DNA of 64,000 nucleotides from Haloechinothrix halophila YIM 93223 (GTDB taxonomy: Bacteria; Actinomycetota; Actinomycetes; Mycobacteriales; Pseudonocardiaceae), in contig NZ_KI632509.1 of NCBI RefSeq assembly GCF_000504245.1, forward strand, positions 3,329,751-3,393,750. The letters are read 5' to 3'. The notes beneath the pieces are model-generated. The model was not told where the DNA came from. It saw nothing but the letters and a program-made list of their open reading frames with translations, and did not search any database. The translations under genes and the position numbers were made by a program. Positions 1-9,442 of this stretch are shown here, piece after piece (the stretch's first letter is position 1; every line of letters starts with the position of its first letter).

Positions 1-1002
1 GCGTCCAGCACAACGGCCGCCTCCGACGCCACCTCCCCTACGTCGCCGGTGCTGCTGGTGCCGCCGCTCGCCGCGCCCGCGAACTGCTTCGACCTACGCA
101 AGGGCCAGAGCCTCGCGGAGTTCCTCGTCGAGACCGGCAGGCGCACCTACCTGGTCGACTACGGCGAGATCGGCTTCGCAGACCGGCGCATGGGCATGGA
201 GGACTGGATCGACGAGATCATCCCCAACGCCATCCGCCGCGCCTCAGCCGCCGAAAACGGCGCGGCGGTCGACGTCGTCGCCTGGTCTATCGGCGGCACG
301 CTCAGCCTGCTGACCGCCGCCGCGCACCAGGAGCTGCCGATCCGCTCGATCACCGCCGTCGGCAGCCCGATCGACTACAGCAAGCTGCCGATGCTCCAAC
401 CCTGGCGGCGGGTTGGCAAGCTCACCGGCGGCGAGCCGGTCACCAGCGTCTACCGCCTCGCGGGCGGAATCCCCGGAGCGCTCGTACGCACCGGGTTCAG
501 TGTCACCGCACTGGACCGCACCCTCACCAAACCGGCGTTCATCGCCCGCAATCTGCTCGACACCGACGCCCTCGGCAAGATGCAGGCCGTTGACCGGTTC
601 ATGTCCGCGATGCCCGCCTACCCCGGCCGGTTCTACGGCCAGGTCAACGGCAGGCTGATCATCCACAACGACCTCGCGCGCGGCACGCTCAAGCTCGGCG
701 CGCGCCGGATTCACTTGGCCGACGTCACCGTGCCGGTGCTGCTGGTCGCGGGCACGACCGACGTCATCACCACCGAAGCGGCGGCGCGAGCTGGCACCAG
801 CGTGCTCACCGGCACGTCCGTGCGGTTCACGACGACACGCGGCAGCCACCTCGGCATCCTCACCGGCCCCGATGCGCGGGAGACGACGTGGCGTTACCTC
901 GACGAGTTTCTCACTGCCCAGGATCCGCCCGCACGACAAGCACCGGGCAGTACGCATGGTGCAACAGCGCCTGACTCGTCGACCCGAGTAGCAGCCCGCT
1001 GA
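1..1002 (+). CDS. PhaC-like alpha/beta hydrolase (5' end outside window)
   Basis: Alpha/beta-fold hydrolase of the polyhydroxyalkanoate-synthase-like group. The frame is open to the window edge (the first in-frame GTG is at 49), so the true start is probably upstream. The nucleophile elbow reads VVAWSIGGT, with Ser where true PHA synthases have Cys. A hydrolase or acyltransferase is therefore likelier than a polymerase. Further landmarks are VPVLLVAGTTDVIT (acid strand) and TTRGSHLGIL (catalytic His near the C-terminus). The last 30 or so residues are low complexity and overlap the convergent universal stress gene by 92 bp. It resembles the N-terminal half of the 989-aa fusion at 20834-23803. 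The substrate is unknown. Confidence 0.8.
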   Translation, partial: ASSTTAASDATSPTSPVLLVPPLAAPANCFDLRKGQSLAEFLVETGRRTYLVDYGEIGFADRRMGMEDWIDEIIPNAIRRASAAENGAAVDVVAWSIGGTLSLLTAAAHQELPIRSITAVGSPIDYSKLPMLQPWRRVGKLTGGEPVTSVYRLAGGIPGALVRTGFSVTALDRTLTKPAFIARNLLDTDALGKMQAVDRFMSAMPAYPGRFYGQVNGRLIIHNDLARGTLKLGARRIHLADVTVPVLLVAGTTDVITTEAAARAGTSVLTGTSVRFTTTRGSHLGILTGPDARETTWRYLDEFLTAQDPPARQAPGSTHGATAPDSSTRVAAR

Positions 1003-1813
1003 AGCCGCCCCGTCCCCTGCTGCCGACCACGACAAGGCAGGCGGACTCGCTCCACTCGAGCAGCCGTTCGCGCGGCTTGGACCGCACCAGGTCGCGCTCG
1101 ACGGTCACGTCGGGGTAGAGCTCGCTCCACCCGGCGAGCCGTTCCGCGAGGATACGTTCCTCGGCCTGTTCCAGCGGCTCCCAGTCGTGGGCCATCCTGG
1201 CCTCGCTGAACACCGCCTTGGCGTCGGCGTCGGTGTAGGCGTGCATCGCGACCAGCCGCACGCCGCGAAACGCCGCCTGTTCGAACGCGCAGCCCAGCGC
1301 GTGCTCACTGAGCTCGCTGCCATCCACGCCGACCACGACGGGCGCGTCGGCGGGCCGGTCGACGTCGCCCCGTACCGCGATGACGGGACAGTGCGCGTGC
1401 GCGGCGAGAGTGACGGTGGTTGAGCCGAGCAACAACCCGGCGAACGTGCCCCTGCCCGACTCGCCGAGCACGATGCTGCGCGCCGAGTTGGACGCCTCGA
1501 TCAGCGCGATCACCGGCGGGTCCATTGTGGACTCCGACTGGACCTCGACACCAGGCGCGACCTCCTCGGCGGCGACCTCCGCTTCCCGCAGCACGCTCTC
1601 GGAGTCCTGTTCGAGCAGGTGGTACAGCTCGGTTGACGGTGAGATCGCCCCGCCGGGGAAGAACTCCGGCACCCCGATCGCGTGCACGACGCGCAGCCCG
1701 ACCCGGTGCCCGCTGGCCTCGCGCGCCGCCCAGCGCACCGCGCGCAGCGCCGATTGCGAGCCGTCGACGCCCACCACGACCGGGCCGATCCACTCCTGGT
1801 GCTGCTGTGTCAT
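911..1813 (-). CDS. Universal stress protein, two UspA domains
   Basis: 300-aa cytoplasmic protein with two tandem USP domains (about 1-145 and 150-300). Each begins with the VVVGVDGS strand-loop and ends in the ATP-binding glycine motif (GESGRGTFAGLLLGSTT and GSRGRGGFSGLLLGSTSQ). USP proteins of this layout bind ATP and are induced by hypoxia, stationary phase or other stress in actinobacteria. I chose the ATG at 1811-1813 because GGGAGG lies 6 nt upstream; longer in-frame extensions to 1966 have no such site. It is divergent from the DUF4129 operon, and its 3' end overlaps the preceding hydrolase gene. A second USP of the same layout lies at 39536-40456. Confidence 0.9.
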   Translation of the reverse strand: MTQQHQEWIGPVVVGVDGSQSALRAVRWAAREASGHRVGLRVVHAIGVPEFFPGGAISPSTELYHLLEQDSESVLREAEVAAEEVAPGVEVQSESTMDPPVIALIEASNSARSIVLGESGRGTFAGLLLGSTTVTLAAHAHCPVIAVRGDVDRPADAPVVVGVDGSELSEHALGCAFEQAAFRGVRLVAMHAYTDADAKAVFSEARMAHDWEPLEQAEERILAERLAGWSELYPDVTVERDLVRSKPRERLLEWSESACLVVVGSRGRGGFSGLLLGSTSQALLHHAYCPVLVVRADPGQ

Positions 1814-1966
1814 CGCCGCCTCCCGCGGTGCCGACGTGCTCGACATCAACTTTCGCAGACCCACGGCAGGCAGGAAAGCCGACACTCGTTCGACAACCAG
1901 CTCAACCGGCCACGACGCCGACACGAACGGGTTGTGCGGTCGCCATCGATCGCGCACCGTTGACAC
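1814..1966. promoter_or_regulatory. Divergent intergenic region, USP / DUF4129 operon
   Basis: 153-bp region between divergent start codons that must hold both promoters. I see no convincing -10/-35 pair or repeat. The downstream ATG at 1967 lacks a clear Shine-Dalgarno and directly follows TTGACAC, so its start is uncertain. Confidence 0.35.
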
Positions 1967-2860
1967 ATGCCGTCACGGGCGCGCGTGGTCCTGTTCGTGC
2001 TGCTGCTCATCACAGCGGTCGCAGCGTTGCGTGCCCCGGCACCTGGCGCACCGATGCCCGCCGCCGACAACACTCCAGCCACCGTCGTGATCGGATGGCT
2101 GATCGTGCTGCTGGCCCCTGCGCTGCTGGTGGTGCTGTACGCGGGCCTGCGCTACCGCCCCGCTCCGGTCCACAGGCCACGCAGGCCACGGCCCGCGCGG
2201 CCACGGGGACGTGCCGCGTTGCTGGCGCTCGCCGCGTTGCTCGCCGTCACGGCCGCGCTGGCGGCGCTCGCGCGAGTGCTGCCGCCTGCCCGGCCAACGA
2301 TGCGCGGCGGCACCGACCCCGATGGCACGCAGGAGACATCGCCACCGGCACCGGCACCACCGTCCGAACCGGACGGCGCCAGCTCGGCACCGGAACTAGC
2401 GGCCACGGCCGTCGCCGTCGCGCTGCTACTCCTGCTGGCGGTGGCCGTGCTCCGCGCCCGCCGCCCCGCGCCCCACGACCTCCCCATGCCCGGCACGCCC
2501 GCGCCCAGCGGTGCGAGACAGCAGCCGCTGGCCACCGCGGCCGGGCGGGCGCTCAGCGCCGTCGAGACGCCCGGTTCGGACCCGCGCGCCGCGATCATCA
2601 GCTGCTACGCGGCGATGGAACGCGCGCTGGCCGAGGCACCAGCGTCGGCACCGCGGCCCGCCGACGCGCCCGCCGACGTGCTGCGCAGGGCTGCCGAGCA
2701 GGGCCAGCTCAGCGCGTCCACCGGCAGCAGGATGCTCGAGCTGTTCCACGAGGCCCGCTACAGCACGCACTCGATGACCGAAGCCGATCGCAGCGCGGCC
2801 GCGACGACGCTGCGCACGATTCTCGCCGAACTCGGGAGGCCGCGATGGCGATCATCGTGA
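1967..2860 (+). CDS. DUF4129-domain membrane protein
   Basis: 297-aa membrane protein with about four transmembrane segments (near residues 7-25, 40-61, 85-105 and 145-165). Between segments 3 and 4 is a Pro/Thr-rich loop. A cytoplasmic C-terminal DUF4129 domain (about 205-290) carries the family pattern of an AIISCYAAMERAL helix and the terminal FHEARYSTHSM..AD segment. DUF4129 proteins are regularly encoded with MoxR ATPases and DUF58 proteins, as here. The system is thought to act in envelope protein maturation or assembly, but its exact role is unknown. It is the first gene of a five-gene operon and its stop overlaps the next start by 16 bp. Confidence 0.85.
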   Translation: MPSRARVVLFVLLLITAVAALRAPAPGAPMPAADNTPATVVIGWLIVLLAPALLVVLYAGLRYRPAPVHRPRRPRPARPRGRAALLALAALLAVTAALAALARVLPPARPTMRGGTDPDGTQETSPPAPAPPSEPDGASSAPELAATAVAVALLLLLAVAVLRARRPAPHDLPMPGTPAPSGARQQPLATAAGRALSAVETPGSDPRAAIISCYAAMERALAEAPASAPRPADAPADVLRRAAEQGQLSASTGSRMLELFHEARYSTHSMTEADRSAAATTLRTILAELGRPRWRSS

Positions 2861-3254
2861 TCAACGCCGTCGCCAGCGGTGTCGCCGTCCTGGTGCTCAT
2901 CGGGGTGACGTTGTGGGTCGTCTCGCGCGCGCTCCCCCGCGGTACCGGGCCAGCGCCCGCCGTTGACGCGGCCGAATTGGACTCCACGCTCGCGCACGCG
3001 CAGGCCACGGTGAGCTGGGCATCCGGGACGCGTCGCGACTGGGATCGCCACGTCCGGCCGGTGCTCGCCCGGCAGCTCGAGGAAGCGCTCGGCCCGCGTC
3101 GCGGCGACGAGTCCCGCCACGCGGCCGGTGAGATGCTCCTCGGCCCACTGCTGTGGCCGCTGGTCGACCCGCACGGCGCCTTCACAACGCGGCTCGACGG
3201 TCCCGGTCCAGGCCGAGATGCCCTGGCCACCATCCTCGACCGGTTGGAGTCGTC

Positions 3255-3258
<4 letters not shown>
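2845..3258 (+). CDS. Single-pass membrane protein of the MoxR/DUF58 operon
   Basis: 137 aa. An N-terminal membrane anchor (about residues 2-27, IIVINAVASGVAVLVLIG...) is followed by a soluble, mostly helical domain with WDRHVRPVLARQLEEAL. This small protein recurs in actinobacterial MoxR-DUF58-DUF4129 operons, but I know no function for it. The ATG at 2845 has GGGAGG 5 nt upstream, inside the end of the DUF4129 gene. Its TGA overlaps the MoxR ATG (ATGA), which implies translational coupling. Confidence 0.75.
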
Positions 3259-4225
<967 letters not shown>

Positions 4226-4229
<4 letters not shown>

Positions 4230-5524
4230 GCACATCGAGCAGGGAACCTGGCGCCGAGGCGCCGCGGTGGCGGCCGTCGCCCTTGGCGGTGACGCTGACC
4301 GTGCTCGCGTCGGCGGCACTGATCAGCGCGGTGTTGTGGCGGCGGGTCGAGTTCGTCGCGTTCGCGGCGCCCCTGCTGGGCGCACTGCTCAACGCGCGTT
4401 CACCGACCGGGCAGGTCAGCGTGAGCAGTGATCGCGCTGAGGAGCACTGCTTCGAAGGGGAGACCGTCGACCTCGCGGTGACCGTCACCGTCAGCGGCTG
4501 CGCAGTGGAACGGATCTCGATCGCCGGAGTGGATGTCGACGTCACGGCCGCCACGGTCACCAGGACGTCGAACGGCGCTATGCGGCACTGCCAGGTGTAC
4601 ACCCCCGCATGGGGACGATTCGCACCCGCCGTGACGGTCGACCTGCGCGCGTGCTCCGGACTGCTGGCGGCGACGGTGGTGCGGCACCCGGTGCGGCTGC
4701 GGGTGTATCCGAGGCCCGAGCCGATGCGCACCGCGCCACGCACCGCCGAACTGCCGGACCGTATCGGCGCGCACATCGGTCGCCGGCTGGGCACGGGTGT
4801 CGAGTTCGCGGGCATCCGGCCGTACGTACCTGGTGATCAGTTGCGCATGGTGAACTGGCACGCCAGCGCGCGGCGCGGCAGGCTGCACGTCACCGAGCGG
4901 TTGGCGGAGCGCTCGGCGACCATGGTCGCGTTGATCGACGCCTGGATGCTGCACTCCCCCGGCGGCGCGTGCCCACCACCGGTGCGGCGGGCGTGTTCGC
5001 TGGCCGTCGCGGGCGCGGCGCAGCTGACACGCGCCGCGTTGCGGCGTGGTGACCAGGCAGGGGTAATCGCACTCGGTGGCCCGTTGCGCTGGGTGCGGCC
5101 GGACATCGGGCGGCGGCAGTTCTACCGGATCGCCGACGCGGCGCTGGATGCGATCCCCGCCGCGGGCGAATCCGAGTCCAGCCACGCGGGCCACGGAGAT
5201 GTGCTGCCGCGCGGCATTCTGCCGCCGTCGGCGCTGGTGGTCGCGTTCACGCCGCTACTGGATGGTCGCATCGCGACACTGCTCAACGACGTCCGGCTGC
5301 GGGGGCACGCCGTCGCTGTGGTCGACGTGCTGCGGGAGTTGCCAGCGCATGGCGAGACCGACCCACTGGTCGGCACCATGTGGCGCTGGGAGCGCACCAC
5401 GATGTACCGCAACTTCGGGCTGCTTGGCATCCCGATCGTCGCGTGGCGACAGGACTCCACTGTGGACGAAGCGCTCGCCCCACTGGCGCTCCGGCCACTC
5501 GCGGTAAGACGGCCATCGCCATGA
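4226..5524 (+). CDS. DUF58 domain-containing protein
   Basis: 432 aa. Two N-terminal hydrophobic segments (about 22-55) are followed by a beta-rich region. The DUF58 core (about 180-260) carries the signature GTGVEFAGIRPYVPGDQLRMVNWHASAR in pieces. The C-terminal half resembles a von Willebrand A fold (AVVDVLREL). DUF58 proteins are obligate neighbours of MoxR ATPases and are presumed clients or partners. The ATG at 4226 overlaps the moxR stop and the gene ends in an ATGA overlap with the next small gene. Cellular role is unproven; the membrane location is inferred from the N-terminus. Confidence 0.9.
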
Positions 5525-5766
5525 CGATCCCGCTCGCACTCGCCGCCGGTGTCGCGACGCTGGCGCTGTTGGTCACGCTCAGCGGCGGCAGGCGGGCGGG
5601 CGCGCGGCTGCGCGAGAGCGTGTCACTGTTGCCGGGCGTCGCCCTGGCCTGCGCGGCGGTGCTGGTCGCCGACGCGCTGCCCGGCATCCCACCATGGGCG
5701 TCGCTCGGTGCGGTTGGTTCTGCTGCCGCGGCCGCGCTGCTGCTGACCGTGCTGGCGTCCCGGTAG
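5521..5766 (+). CDS. Small two-TM membrane protein
   Basis: 81 aa, almost entirely hydrophobic, with helices at about 3-22 and 38-78 separated by a short Arg-rich turn (GGRRAGARLRES). Its start overlaps the DUF58 stop (ATGA), so it is the last gene of the operon. The convergent kynureninase gene ends 11 bp away. I do not recognise a family; similar tail-end membrane peptides occur in these operons. Confidence 0.6.
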   Translation: MTIPLALAAGVATLALLVTLSGGRRAGARLRESVSLLPGVALACAAVLVADALPGIPPWASLGAVGSAAAAALLLTVLASR

Positions 5767-5776
5767 AGCAGGGCGG

Positions 5777-6973
5777 TCAACCCCTGACGACCTCGCCCAG
5801 TGCCGCCATCGCGTCGGTCAGCTGGGTGTCATTGAGGTACGGCGCGGGACCGAACCGCAGGTACGGTCTCCTGGCGTCGGTATGTACCCCGCGTTCGGCC
5901 AGCGCCCGTCGCAGTCCCTGCGCGTCCCGGCAGCGCAACGCGAGGAACCCACCATAAGCGGACAGCGATGACCTCCGGTCCCTGCTGACGACGTCGGGCG
6001 GCAGCGCCAGCTCGTCGAACGCCGTCGCCAGCACCTCGAGCTGATGCTGGGCGAGCGCACGCAGGAACGCGGGCCGCAGACCGTGCTCGTCCCGGAACCG
6101 CAGCACGCGCGCGGCCCGGTAGTGGCTGGTCGGGTCATAGGTCGCCCCCGCGAACCGGGCAGCGCCATTCGGGTACCGCACCAGGCCTGGCGCCTTCTCC
6201 TCGGCAAGCTCACCGAACTCGGCGAACCATCCGGTGATCACCGGCCGGAACCGATCGGCATGCGGCGGCAACCGCAGGAAACAGTTCCCCTCACCGAGCT
6301 GGAGGTACTTGTACCCGCCGCCGGTCACCCAGGCATCGGCCAGCCCCAGCGCGGCGAGGTCCACCTCAACAACGCCGAGCGCATGGTAAACATCCACCAG
6401 CAGCTCGGCCCCGTGCCGTGCGCACGCCGCGGCGACTGTCTCCAGCCCGCCGACGATCCTGGCTGTCTCGAACAACACCAGCGAGACCAGCGCGGCTGCG
6501 GTGCCGTCATCGACTTCGGACGCGAGGCGTTCGGCGAGGGTGTCAATCGGCTCCACCGGCACCCGCACTACCTCGATACCTTCCTCGCCCAGCCGCGCCA
6601 ATTGCCTGCGTAGGGTGTGGAACTCGCCGTCGGTGGTCACCAGCCGTTGCCTGCGCCGCAAGTCCAACCCGGACAGGAATCGCAGCACGAGTTCGTGGGT
6701 GTTCGCGCCGAGCGCGACCTCGCCGGCAGGGTCAGCAAGCAACTGACGATAGCCATCGGCCACCTCGTCTGCCTTGGCCGCTGCCCGATCCCACTTGCCG
6801 TCGACGTGCGCTGCGGCATCGGCCAACGCGTCGAGCTGACCGTCAGCCGCCACGTCCGGCCACGCCTGGTGCGAGTGCCCGGTCAGCAGCAGCCGGTCGG
6901 CGACGCGGAACCCGGAGTAGTGCGCCGCCAACGCGTTCGGCGTGCGTGTCAGATCCTCGATCCGGTAGCTCAC
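5777..6973 (-). CDS. kynU: Kynureninase (PLP-dependent)
   Basis: 398-aa fold-type I PLP enzyme. It is expected to cleave kynurenine to anthranilate and alanine. The PLP-lysine motif is TGGGYKYLQLGEGNCF, equivalent to the (S/G)YKYL motif of kynureninases, and the cofactor-binding Asp/His segment is LLVDVYHALG. The C-terminal domain carries RPYLRFGPAPYLN. The GTG start at 6973 overlaps the stop of the upstream dioxygenase gene (GTGA); longer frames upstream would run through that gene. It is the third gene of the paaX-kynA-kynU operon. Its product, anthranilate, is the predicted substrate of the divergent operon's CoA ligase. Confidence 0.88.
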   Translation of the reverse strand: MSYRIEDLTRTPNALAAHYSGFRVADRLLLTGHSHQAWPDVAADGQLDALADAAAHVDGKWDRAAAKADEVADGYRQLLADPAGEVALGANTHELVLRFLSGLDLRRRQRLVTTDGEFHTLRRQLARLGEEGIEVVRVPVEPIDTLAERLASEVDDGTAAALVSLVLFETARIVGGLETVAAACARHGAELLVDVYHALGVVEVDLAALGLADAWVTGGGYKYLQLGEGNCFLRLPPHADRFRPVITGWFAEFGELAEEKAPGLVRYPNGAARFAGATYDPTSHYRAARVLRFRDEHGLRPAFLRALAQHQLEVLATAFDELALPPDVVSRDRRSSLSAYGGFLALRCRDAQGLRRALAERGVHTDARRPYLRFGPAPYLNDTQLTDAMAALGEVVRG

Positions 6974-7761
6974 AGCTTGCTCCGCACGGCCCACAGGTCG
7001 GGAAACGCCGGACGGCCGACGGTGGTACGCAGGTAGGCCGCGCCAGAAGACCCGCCGGTTCCTGCCTTGTCCCCGATGGTGCGCTCGACCATCTTGACGT
7101 GCCGGTAGCGCCACTCCTGGAAGCCCTCATCCAGGTCGACCAGGTTCTCGCACACCGTAGCCGGACCCGCGTCATCGGAATACACCCGCAGCAGCAGATC
7201 CTGCACCTGCTCCGACGGCTCAAGCGGCCGCGTCACATCGCGGTGCAGCGCCGCGGCGGGCACGTCGTAATCGTGCACGGCGAGGTAGCGCAGGAAGGAG
7301 TCGAACAGCGATGGGCGTGCCATCCGCTCCGCGATGCGCTCGCGCGCCTGCGTGCCCTCCGGGTAGTGCTCGAACACCCGCCGGTCACGCCTGCCGAGCA
7401 CCGCCTCCAGCTCACGGAACTGTCCGGATTGGAACCCGCTGGAGGCGTCCAGGCGCTCCCGGAAGCTGAGGAACTGGCTCGGCGTCATCGTCTCCAGGAC
7501 GTCGATCTGCGCGACGACGACCTTGAGAATGGTCAGCACGCGCCGCAGTGTGCGCACCGCGTGCGGGGTATCACCCGCGTCGAGCCGCACCGTGAGGTGG
7601 TCCAGCTCGTGCAGCAGCTGCTTGAACCACAGCTCATAGACCTGATGGATGACGATGAACAGCATCTCGTCGTGCTCGTCCGAGCGCGGATGTTGCGCGT
7701 TCAGGACGTCGTCGAGAGCGAGGTACGACGTGTAATTCAGGGCGGCGTGCTGCTCGGTCAT
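6970..7761 (-). CDS. kynA: Tryptophan 2,3-dioxygenase
   Basis: 263-aa haem dioxygenase that converts L-tryptophan to N-formylkynurenine, the first step of the kynurenine pathway. Family hallmarks are FIVIHQVYELWFKQLLHEL (about 35-53), TPSQFLSFRERLDASSGFQS, WRYRHVKMVERTIG and the GTGGSSGAAYLR loop that contacts the substrate. The ATG at 7761 overlaps the stop of the paaX gene (ATGA), so regulator and enzyme are translationally coupled. The length is typical of bacterial TDOs. No classical N-formylkynurenine formamidase gene (cyclase/KynB type) is present in the window. Confidence 0.95.
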   Translation of the reverse strand: MTEQHAALNYTSYLALDDVLNAQHPRSDEHDEMLFIVIHQVYELWFKQLLHELDHLTVRLDAGDTPHAVRTLRRVLTILKVVVAQIDVLETMTPSQFLSFRERLDASSGFQSGQFRELEAVLGRRDRRVFEHYPEGTQARERIAERMARPSLFDSFLRYLAVHDYDVPAAALHRDVTRPLEPSEQVQDLLLRVYSDDAGPATVCENLVDLDEGFQEWRYRHVKMVERTIGDKAGTGGSSGAAYLRTTVGRPAFPDLWAVRSKL

Positions 7762-8585
7762 GGCGTGGTCACCTCGTCGAAATGGCGCTGCGCTGCTGGT
7801 GCCAGCGTGGCGTACAGCTCGTGGAACAGCGCGACGGCGTCGGCACGCTGTTCCGGAGCGGCGATGAGCTCCGCTGGGAGTTCCGGGTCGCGGAACGGAA
7901 ATTGTCTGAACGTGTGTACCAACCGGGTACGCAGGAGAAACGCCGACCGGTCGTCGGTGGCCGATGCCGCCGCGAACTCGCCAACGAAGGCGGCGTAGGC
8001 CTCGGCGAGCGCATCGAGATCCCACGCCCGGGTGATGAGCGCGCGAGCGTCGGCCACACCGCCGGGCGAACACCGCAGCAGGCCGGCGTGCTCGCGCACC
8101 TCAAGGTCGTCGAGCAGGTCGCTGACCTGGCCCACCGCGTCCCGCACCGCGAGCCAGGTGCCGTCCTGGATCGGGCCGAACCCGAGAAACCGCAGCCGCC
8201 GCACGAGCGCCTCCCGCGCGCGCCGGTGCGTGTCCGGGATGCCGTGCCAGAGCAACGTCCACTGCGCGGCGGACCGCGTGCCGTTGGCGCCGAGGGTGAA
8301 GATACGGCTGTCACCTTCCGCGAGCACCCGCCGAGCCCGCTCGGTGAGGGTGTAATACACCAGCCTGCCCTGCTTGCGCCGCGCGATCAGGTCGCGACGG
8401 GCCAGCCTGGTCAGCGCGACCCGCGCCGCGCCCTCCCGAAAGCCCATCTCCGCGAGCAGCGCGACCAGCCCGCCTGCCCACACCTGGCCGTCCTCACGCG
8501 GCCACACGTAGGCGCCGAGCAGGGTCATCACGAGCTCCTGCGGGGTCGGGTCGAAGCGCGTCCCTCGCGCACCGTCTGCCTGCAC
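7758..8585 (-). CDS. PaaX-family transcriptional regulator
   Basis: 275 aa, a typical PaaX length. The N-terminal winged helix (about 15-75) has TLLGAYVWPREDGQVWAGGLVALL followed by GAARVALTRLARRDLIARR. A middle domain contains WTLLWHGIPDTHRRARE and a C-terminal helical domain ends in FRQFPFRDPELP. PaaX-family repressors respond to aryl-CoA thioesters (phenylacetyl-CoA in the type case), so anthraniloyl-CoA is a plausible effector here. The GTG at 8585 was chosen because it keeps the usual N-terminal arm. It heads the paaX-kynA-kynU operon and is divergent from the catabolic operon, a standard place for a local repressor. Confidence 0.88.
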   Translation of the reverse strand: MQADGARGTRFDPTPQELVMTLLGAYVWPREDGQVWAGGLVALLAEMGFREGAARVALTRLARRDLIARRKQGRLVYYTLTERARRVLAEGDSRIFTLGANGTRSAAQWTLLWHGIPDTHRRAREALVRRLRFLGFGPIQDGTWLAVRDAVGQVSDLLDDLEVREHAGLLRCSPGGVADARALITRAWDLDALAEAYAAFVGEFAAASATDDRSAFLLRTRLVHTFRQFPFRDPELPAELIAAPEQRADAVALFHELYATLAPAAQRHFDEVTTP

Positions 8586-8632
8586 ACCTCAACTCTATAC
8601 ATAGCAACCCGCTCCGCTGTAATGTGACGTTC
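8586..8632. promoter_or_regulatory. 47-bp divergent promoter, paaX-kynA-kynU / anthraniloyl-CoA operon
   Basis: Only 47 bp separate the GTG of paaX from the ATG of the rightward operon. On the plus strand TAATGT (8620-8625) sits 7 nt before the ATG, and on the minus strand TATAGA lies about 8 nt before the GTG. Neither gene has a good Shine-Dalgarno. Both look like leaderless transcripts whose promoters overlap, so one bound repressor could silence both directions. Confidence 0.5.
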
Positions 8633-9442
8633 ATGGAGATCGGGGTCGGGCTCCCCAACACCACTCCGGGCACGACCGGAGCACTGCTCACCGAGTGGGC
8701 GCGCCGCGCTGACGCGGGCCCGTTCGGCTCACTGGCCGTGCTGGACCGGCTCGTCTACGACAGCCTCGAACCGTTCGCCGCGCTGTCGGCCGTCGCTGCG
8801 GTCACCGACCGCATCCAGCTCGCGACGATGATCGCGATCGGCCCGCTGCGCCCTGCCGCGCTGCTGGCGAAGCAGGCCGAGGCGGTGCACCGGCTCGCCG
8901 ACGGCCGGTTCACGCTCGGGCTCGGCATCGGCGCTCGCCACGACGACTACACGGCAGCCGGTGCGGACCACAGCCGCAGGGGCGCGCTGCTCTCGGAACA
9001 GCTCGCTCACCTGCGCGGCAGCGACTACCCAGGCGAAATCCTGGTCGGTGGCAACAGCGGACCCGCCTTCGCGCGGATGGCCCGCTACGCCGACGGTTAC
9101 GCGCACGGCGGCGGCCCGCCCCGCGCGTTCGCCTCGGCGGCGACCAAGGCGCAGGCGGCGTGGCGTGACCTCGGCAGGCCGGGTACCCCCCGGCTGTGGG
9201 CGCAGGGTTACTTCGCGCTCGGCGATGACGACACCGTCCAGGCAGGCCGGGACTACCTGCGCGACTACTACGCGTTCACGGGTCCGTTCGCGGAGACGAT
9301 CGCATCGGCCAACCTCACCACAGGCAGGGCGATCAAGGACTTCGTGCGCGGCTACGCCGCCGAGGGCTGCGAGATGCTGGTGCTGCTGCCCACGGTGTCC
9401 GATGTGGGCCAGATCGACCGGCTCGCTGAGGTGATCGGATGA
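8633..9442 (+). CDS. Luciferase-like (LLM) flavin/F420-dependent oxidoreductase
   Basis: 269-aa TIM-barrel protein of the bacterial luciferase family. It begins MEIGVGLPNT and has ADAGPFGSLAVLDRLVYDSLEP, then LADGRFTLGLGIGARHDDY (the conserved G-G region), and ILVGGNSGPAFARMARYADGYAHGG (cofactor-phosphate loop). These enzymes use FMNH2 or F420; the cofactor is not decided here. As the first gene of the catabolic operon, coupled by ATGA to the anthraniloyl-CoA monooxygenase, it may act on a dearomatised ring intermediate. I preferred the ATG at 8633 over the GTG at 8624. Confidence 0.85.
   Translation: MEIGVGLPNTTPGTTGALLTEWARRADAGPFGSLAVLDRLVYDSLEPFAALSAVAAVTDRIQLATMIAIGPLRPAALLAKQAEAVHRLADGRFTLGLGIGARHDDYTAAGADHSRRGALLSEQLAHLRGSDYPGEILVGGNSGPAFARMARYADGYAHGGGPPRAFASAATKAQAAWRDLGRPGTPRLWAQGYFALGDDDTVQAGRDYLRDYYAFTGPFAETIASANLTTGRAIKDFVRGYAAEGCEMLVLLPTVSDVGQIDRLAEVIG

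Noticed and set aside
6418-7998. 526-codon plus-strand frame opposite kynureninase and TDO
   Set aside because: Composition is Arg/Pro-rich without conserved motifs, while the minus strand encodes two well-recognised enzymes over the same bases.
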